Positions 60,001 through 64,000 of a stretch of 64,000 nucleotides of DNA are shown one piece after another. The DNA comes from Amphiura filiformis (Eukaryota; Echinodermata; Ophiuroidea; Amphilepidida; Amphiuridae), in the NCBI RefSeq assembly GCF_039555335.1, contig NC_092628.1:57399547-57463546 (forward strand), written 5' to 3'. Made by a program: the position numbers and the translations under genes. The notes beneath the pieces are model-generated. The model saw nothing but the letters and a program-made list of their open reading frames with translations. It did no database searches and was not told where the DNA came from. Within the stretch, counting starts at the first letter, position 1; every line of letters begins with the position of its first letter.

Positions 60001-63000
60001 TCGAAATCACATGCACTATCATGGACCATTCAGGTAAGAATAAGAGTTCACACATTTTCCCCCAAATAGTGAAGGGTCTGGGTTTAGGAGGGTGAACAAG
60101 TTTATTTTAGGAAAGTAAAATTGGGGATCCGTCGGGGATATGCTTGTTGCATATCTCACGGGCTTTCTTGATACAACACGCCTTATAAACCCACTCACCA
60201 TATTGACTCACTCATAACTTATTATACATGCTTGCTTGCTTGCTTTATTTACTCAATTGTCTTGCTTGATAGCCTCTTGATTGGTAGGCCCACTTACTCA
60301 CCCACCACTTTTTCCCGATTTTTTTTATTTAATACAGCGAAAAGTGTGGAGAGGGATCTATGAAAGAGTTACAAAGGCGTCTCGACAAAGCTGGGTTGAA
60401 ATGGACTTGTAATTACGACCCCCTGTGAGTATTCAAATATTAACGCGAGCAATTTCGCCACGTTCGCGTTATATGGACCAAAATATGCTATGCATGCATT
60501 TCTTTGTGTGCTATGCATGCATTTCTATGCTGTCAAGGTTACTGGGCTTTCTTGCCCTGCGGGGCCCTTTTATATTGGAACTCACTTGGAGTGAGGGCTC
60601 CGCAGGGCAAGAAAGCCCATTGACCTTGACACCATAGAATATATATTCTTCTTTTTAAAACTTTTACCCCATAATTTCCCTTATTCTCTATCGGGTAACT
60701 ATTTGTAGTTTAAGCTTCTTGGGTGTATACATATTTCGCGATTAGTGGTTATTTGTTGCCCTGCGGGGCAATCTAGTTGGATATCCAAATTTAGCGGTTA
60801 GTGGGGCTTTTGTTAAATTTCTTTTGTTAAATATTGTTTTGGAAACACTTCAACTATTCATATCTTTGGAATTAAATGTTCATATGTTTTTCGCATAATG
60901 TAAATAGCTTTGCAAATATTTTACAATCATGTAAAAAACTGAAAATTGAATATCCACGACTTCAGACTGAATTTGCTTGATCATACCACATATATCGATC
61001 GATGCATTTACAGAAAAGGTTTAAATGTTGGGTTATATAAATAAAATTAATAACATTAATAAAACATTTTGAAACCGTGATGCAAACATTCTAACAGAAT
61101 GTTATTGACTTTGACAATATTTATTTCAGTGAATTTCGGTTCATCCAATGTACGACACTAGACAACCCTCTGGATTACAATGCATGTAAAGGTGACAATA
61201 AAAGCAAAAACACGATGTCATCACGAGGCTGATGATGATGATGATGATGATGACAATGCTGATGTTAATGACGATGACGGCGACTACGTTATGAAAATGA
61301 TGATGATGAATTATGTTTTAATGTTTAAATTTGCTTGACCAGATTAATAACCTTATCCCCTCACTTTACCCCATCAAAATGCATGCAGAGTTTGGTGAAA
61401 GCTCATATTTCCTTACAACACCAGTGCATGTTTCGTTCTAGCGGTATGAACAAAAATATGACCGGTAGTTCATTGGTGCCGAAAGTCGTGTATTGTTGTA
61501 TGGACCACTATTATAGTAGAATAACCGAAAATGATTTTTGCTTCAAGAATCAAAATCTCTAAAGCAATTTATATTAATTCAAAACTTGAAATAAGAATAA
61601 ATATATTTTTTTCGTTTTTACTATCATTTTTTTTCTCTCTTTTAAAGACACACGACAGAGATGTAAGCCACGAAAAAACTCTTATGAAATGCTGAAATAA
61701 GAATATTTGGGTAATCGCCCATATCAAAAAATGAGACCTTTCCGGATAACTTCCCGATAGTCACCGGGTAGACACCGGCAAATTTCACATGCAAATTAGA
61801 TAGGTAGCGGGTGACTACCCGATAAATTTTTGGGAAACCATAGTGGATACCTTTCAGGTAATAGGTACCGGATGACTACCCGATGACCTTTTTGGGAAAC
61901 TAGCGGGTAACTACCCGGTGACTTTTTGGGGAACTAGCGGATAACTACCCGATAACTTTTCGGGGACCTAGCGGATAACTTTTGGTGACAATATACCTGG
62001 TGACCTCTTTGGAGACTTCCTATTGACCTTTTGGGGAATGCAGAAATACAAATTCATGAGTATGCACAAATTTATTAGACAGTAGTAAGCTTATTATTTG
62101 AATTGTAGTTTTTAATTAATGTACAACCAAATTGTTATGATAATAATAGGTAATAATTTTGCAAATCATTTGAAACGTATCGGACATTGAAAATGATTAT
62201 TTCATCTGTCAATTTTCTTCCCACAGGTGACGCACAATATACTGAAGAAATCATTATAATTGGAGCAGCAATGGGAGCAGTGATTCTCATTTTAATGATC
62301 GTAGTAGCAATATTCATTGTACAATCCTGCAAAGGGTAAGGCCTAAAAATAATTGTTTGATTGGCTTAACCCGACCTACCCTAAAATTGCAAAAAAAGAA
62401 TTGATTAATTAAAAAAAAAAAAAATAAATAAATAAACAAAAAAAGAAGAAAAAGTTCCAAAGCCTTTATCAACCCTGAAATGTTTTTAATGTTACGCCAA
62501 TCAAACAATTTTTCAAGGCCTAATTATACATTATACAAGCAATTCTTCCTGTTTAATTTTTTTATACAGGGTGGCTCAGAATAACCTATACCGTATTTGA
62601 AACAAAAATTAAAAATATAAAGTCAACAGTGTATCTACTTTTAATACATTTGGCGGGACTTTGATATTATTGAAAATGGACGAAAACCCATCATCTAACC
62701 GTCCAATTGGATGAAAATTGTTTTTAAAGAATGGGCTAAAAGTACAAAAAGGCCTTAAAAGTTGAAAAGCATGACAGCCAGCATCTCACAGAAGGATAAG
62801 ACTTCTCATGGAAGCAGTTACCTCCCCCGGCTACTGCTACGACGCTGTTTTTATTCCATTAAGGGATTGGGTATGAACGTTTGGACAGTATTTATTGCAA
62901 TATCGAATTGTATTCTGAATACGAAGAATGTCCTTCTGATATCAAATAATTTTGATTTTTTGAAATTCGCAATGTAATACACATTTTATGGCAAATGATT

Positions 63001-63265
63001 AAAAAATATCGTAAATTTCAAAAAATTATTTGATATCAGAAAGACATTCTTCGTATTCAGAATTCGATTCGATATGTCTGATGTGCTCTCATGTCACACA
63101 AAAAATACTGTCGAAACGCTCAAAACGCACATTCCAGGGAACTAAAAATGAGGAAATTTTTTTAAAAATCACCATCTAATTATTTATTTTATATTGATCA
63201 TTTGTTTTGTTTATTATTTATCATATATCTACAGGCGTTGCATGGAATTTGACCGACTTATCTAA
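48040..63265 (+). CDS. CD38: ADP-ribosyl cyclase / CD38-family ectoenzyme
   Basis: Family members make cyclic ADP-ribose and ADP-ribose from NAD (NAADP from NADP), the messengers of Ca2+ release. Ten coding exons: 48040-48257, 53193-53328, 54621-54685, 56517-56679, 59100-59173, 59718-59813, 60338-60424, 61130-61191, 62227-62335, 63235-63265. All borders are AG/GT and every phase matches; total 346 residues. Residues ~11-31 form a signal peptide (likely cleavage after ANA). The cyclase domain runs ~45-300. Catalytic positions by comparison with CD38: Trp122 (FWSG), Glu143 (IEESLPGY, facing the TLEDTL motif), Trp188 (RFWPS) and catalytic Glu225 (ATIELPNL). Twelve luminal cysteines fit six disulfides, and N-glycosylation sites include N47, N70, N78, N153 and N179. 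Residues ~309-332 form a hydrophobic membrane helix, followed by a short basic tail (RCMEFDRLI). The predicted topology is therefore type I, unlike type II vertebrate CD38. Introns are loaded with mobile elements. Family assignment is firm; enzymatic balance is unknown. Confidence 0.93.
49322..49392 (+). pseudogene. tRNA-like sequence (Gln-like anticodon arm), truncated
   Basis: D-arm TAGCTCAATTGATAGAGC and an anticodon arm with loop CTTTGGA (anticodon would be TTG) are followed by a degenerate T-arm and then T6. The acceptor stem does not close. Probably a tRNA-derived SINE head rather than a functional gene. Confidence 0.35.
49405..49560. repeat. Poly-T rich low-complexity tract
   Basis: Runs of T8-T10 separated by ATAG or GGG (TTTTTTTTTATAG units). 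Translating the other strand gives a lysine-only ORF without meaning. Confidence 0.85.
49568..49975 (-). pseudogene. HIRAN-domain gene relic, frameshifted
   Basis: Antisense in intron 1 of the CD38-like gene. One frame (49565-49915) encodes NPHDENAVAIVDRSG, SLKRDAATVVAGLFDD and a HIRAN-like C-terminal half. The N-terminal half (GMRHYGNSGLVVGE) lies in another frame just upstream (to ~49930), so the domain is broken by a frameshift around 49850-49860. HIRAN domains occur in HLTF-type helicases and as stand-alone copies in many invertebrate and transposon-linked genes. No flanking helicase was seen. It is intronless, consistent with a retrocopy or transposon cargo. An intact reading through an unseen intron is possible but less likely. 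Confidence 0.5.
50425..50573. mobile_element. Foldback element (GAGCGTGTTTATAGTGAGAC ends)
   Basis: Arms of about 60 bp: GAGCGTGTTTATAGTGAGAC and GTCTCACTATAAACACGCTC are exact, and pairing continues through CCGTTATTT/AAATAACGG and CACGCAGTCTA/TAGACTACGCGG. Short loop. In intron 1 of the CD38-like gene. Confidence 0.9.
50581..50785. mobile_element. TIR element (TTCGCTGTCGATGTGACG), copy A
   Basis: Left TTCGCTGTCGATGTGACGTA and right TTACGTCACTTCGACAGCGAA. It lies eight bases after the preceding foldback element. The core (GTAAGATTAGTATTTATGAA..GGTATTCAATCTATG) recurs in inverted orientation in copy B. Confidence 0.85.
50811..51106. mobile_element. TIR element of the same family, copy B
   Basis: Arms GTGAAGTTACGTAATTAATC and GATTATTACGTAACTTCGCC, continuing ACCATAGCAATAGGTGAAAA / TTTTCACCTATTGCTATGGT. 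The centre contains CATAGATTGAATACAATACT and ACTAATCTTACAGGTG, the reverse complement of copy A's core. Confidence 0.85.
51902..51989 (+). pseudogene. tRNA-Leu/Ser-like sequence
   Basis: GTGGCCGAGTGGTCTAAGGC (D-arm/A-box) and GAGTTCGAACCCCG (T-arm/B-box) are well formed and 60 bp apart, as in class II tRNAs. The 5' and 3' acceptor halves do not pair, and one T-stem pair is A-C. Most likely a tRNA-derived repeat or decayed tRNA gene. Confidence 0.4.
52762..52850 (-). pseudogene. tRNA-Gln-like sequence
   Basis: Minus strand: TAGCTCACTTGGCAAGGC D-arm, AAGA-CTTTGGT-TCTT anticodon arm (loop anticodon TTG) and a perfect T-arm ATGAG-TTCGAGC-CTCAT. The acceptor stem fails to pair and the variable region is long. 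Related to the element at 49.32 kb; probable SINE head. Confidence 0.4.
53381..53533 (-). mobile_element. Half copy of the GCTCTGGTATGAGC-family element
   Basis: TATATCGCGAATTAAAAC, TTGATATGAGAAGGACATTC and GGGCTCTCAGGTCCCACAAA match the right half of 27363-27845. The left half is absent. Confidence 0.75.
53650..54522 (+). repeat. Segmental duplication, copy 2 (intron 2 of CD38-like gene)
   Basis: About 873 bp, direct copy of 47054-47896, lying between exon 2 and exon 3 and ending about 100 bp before exon 3. It keeps the TATA-like motif and the TCAGTTGAGCTGTTTCAATG stretch just downstream of it. Differences include a GCTAGCTCATA duplication near 53920 and a replaced middle segment (about 54055-54120). 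Confidence 0.9.
54373..54379 (+). promoter_or_regulatory. Candidate intronic TATA box (duplicated promoter)
   Basis: TATAAAA in CACATATAAAACAGACAC, identical over 18 bp to the upstream candidate. A transcript starting near 54400 would meet an in-frame ATG at 54603-54605 that reads without a stop into exon 3 (MFCFLQ then TLFWSG), if the exon 3 acceptor is not used. Upstream out-of-frame ATGs are present. Confidence 0.3.
54887..55385. mobile_element. ~500-bp TIR element (CCAAAGAATTAAGGTACC ends)
   Basis: The left end CCAAAGAATTAAGGTACCAG with TTCACCCCTGTATATCC is matched by the right end GGATATACAGGGGTGAACAT with GGTACCTTAATTCTTTGG, about 42 bp each; a further inner inverted pair (TCTGATTTAAGACTTTATTT / GAAGTCTTAAATTCGAGC) is visible. 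Non-autonomous, Tc1/mariner-like by TIR appearance. In intron 3 of the CD38-like gene. Confidence 0.88.
55669..56036. mobile_element. Foldback MITE, TTAA type, copy B
   Basis: TTAA at 55669-55672 and 56033-56036 flanks an element beginning GGGGTACTACACCCCTG and ending GGGGTGTAGTACCCCC. Almost the whole sequence folds into one hairpin. TTAA duplication is the hallmark of piggyBac-type transposition. Same family as 22409-22753. Confidence 0.9.
56760..57000 (-). pseudogene. Retroelement reverse-transcriptase C-terminal tail relic
   Basis: Antisense in intron 4 of the CD38-like gene. The frame reads CGVKVLYKYCMREVCEAFEI then RRRGSKTVNRKEVAYFL. The pattern of RE-A-EI-RRR followed by NR-(D/K)-(E) resembles the C-terminal tail of LINE/Penelope-type reverse transcriptases found in many invertebrates. 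Only about 75 codons remain and no catalytic domain is present. Assignment rests on motif resemblance. Confidence 0.4.
57001..59099. other. CD38-like intron 4, remainder
   Basis: No supported feature. Small clusters of CpG-containing sequence (57.2-57.7 kb and 58.2-58.9 kb) carry no recognisable exon. Confidence 0.5.
60526..60636. repeat. GC-rich hairpin in CD38-like intron 7
   Basis: GGGCTTTCTTGCCCTGCGGGG pairs with CTCCGCAGGGCAAGAAAGCCC, extended outward by TGTCAAGGT / ACCTTGACA. It is preceded by a tandem pair of GCTATGCATGCATTTCT. A related GTTGCCCTGCGGGGCAA palindrome lies at about 60756. Confidence 0.85.
61228..61310 (+). repeat. GAT microsatellite
   Basis: GATGATGATGATGATGATGAT followed by degenerate GAT/GAC triplets, in CD38-like intron 8. 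Confidence 0.9.
61745..62035. repeat. ~45-bp degenerate minisatellite (GGGTAACTACCCG)
   Basis: Six or so units of AACTAGCGG(G/A)TAACTACCCG(A/G)TGACTTTTTGGGG with indels. Each unit includes a small hairpin (CGGGT..ACCCG). In CD38-like intron 8. Confidence 0.8.
62869..63122. mobile_element. Compact GCTCTGGTATGAGC-family element
   Basis: GGGTATGAACGTTTGGACAG, GAAGAATGTCCTTCTGATAT and, inverted, ATATCAGAAAGACATTCTTC, ATGTGCTCTCATGTCACACA and GTCGAAACGCTCA match both ends of 27363-27845 with a shorter centre. In the last intron of the CD38-like gene. Confidence 0.85.
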
Positions 63266-64000
63266 AACTGACGATCGATGTTGAAACATGAACCCTCACT
63301 TTAGCATTTGCTGTGTGTCAATCTTCCAGTGCAGGGCAAAATATACCCCTTTAGATATCAAGGGTGGGGCTGGGAAATTGGAGTCTTGACAATTTTTTTA
63401 ACACCTCGGCCACCAATTTGTTTTCATTTTACCCCTAGGTGAGACAATATTTTTTACTCGTCGGTGAGACGATTTTTTTAATCGTAAAGTTATCTATTTT
63501 CAACAATTTGTTTTTGGATTTGTGAAACACATAAGTCCATATTTTTACCAATGTTTTGTAGCACCTAAATTTCGCAATAATTTTTTACGTTAAAATGTGT
63601 TCACATGGTGCGGTTTTCGTGCGTAGCGGGGAACTTGAAATTGTTCAAAGTAGATCGATGTCTAAGAATTTATACTCTCTTCAAAACATGAACGGCTCCC
63701 ATCAGTGTGGCATTTTTTTGGAGGGGGGGGGGGGTGAATTGTAGTGAAATCTGGGAAGTAGATTGAATCAAGTGTTTTCACTCACAGAATAACTTTTCAC
63801 GAAGAAATGCGCACATAATATTTACCAGTTGATGAAAACTGTAACAAATGCAAGAAAATGGGTAATTTTAAAGCTTAGAGTTTTGCACCATAAGATACTA
63901 GATTGCCCTGCGACTATGATTTTCATGTTATTGTAATTGACTTCGTACAGCTGCATTTTTACACGGCTCTCAAAAATAGCCACTGAGCCAGTATTAATGA
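63266..64000. other. 3' flank of the CD38-like gene
   Basis: Presumed 3' UTR and downstream sequence. No clear AATAAA was seen before the window ends. A poly-G run (G12) occurs near 63724. Confidence 0.5.

Overview
This is animal nuclear DNA: AT-rich, gene-poor, intron-rich and full of short transposon-derived repeats. Three genes can be reconstructed from conserved exons: a transmembrane prolyl 4-hydroxylase (P4HTM-like, 3' part), a large C2H2 zinc-finger protein, and a complete ADP-ribosyl cyclase of the CD38 family. With interstitial TTAGGG-type repeats, tRNA-derived SINEs and many foldback MITEs, a marine invertebrate deuterostome fits best, most likely an echinoderm. That assignment is an inference; no taxon-diagnostic gene is present.

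Layout. 1-6.7 kb: three head-to-tail copies of a 1.5-2.7 kb non-coding unit that differ by insertions and deletions, including a 300-bp inverted-repeat element in copy 1 and a telomere-repeat-carrying element in copy 3. 6.7-9.8 kb: arrays of a ~27-bp minisatellite. 10-17.6 kb: MITEs and SINE remnants, no confident gene. 17.66-21.42 kb (+): last three exons of a P4HTM-like gene with all catalytic residues. 21.6-32.5 kb: a chain of inverted-repeat elements (TTAA-flanked, TA-flanked and hAT-like types). 32.79-36.96 kb (-): an 877-residue zinc-finger gene in two coding exons whose intron holds a 63-bp minisatellite. 37-47 kb: hAT-like MITEs, a large foldback element with a tRNA-derived SINE in its loop, and several local duplications. 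47.05-63.27 kb (+): the CD38-like gene, ten coding exons, with a TATA-type promoter candidate upstream.

The most interesting locus is the CD38-like gene. Its ten exons join in frame to 346 residues with signal peptide, cyclase domain, 12 luminal cysteines and a C-terminal membrane helix, giving type I topology where vertebrate CD38 is type II. The ~0.85-kb segment holding its presumed promoter is duplicated inside its own intron 2, just before exon 3, with an in-frame ATG that could start an N-terminally shortened product. Its introns also hold a frameshifted HIRAN-domain relic, a reverse-transcriptase tail relic and at least six inverted-repeat elements.

The genes are unrelated neighbours, not an operon or pathway. 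Exon boundaries were derived by reading frames and splice phases by eye; repeat coordinates are accurate to a few bases where ends are sharp and tens of bases elsewhere.
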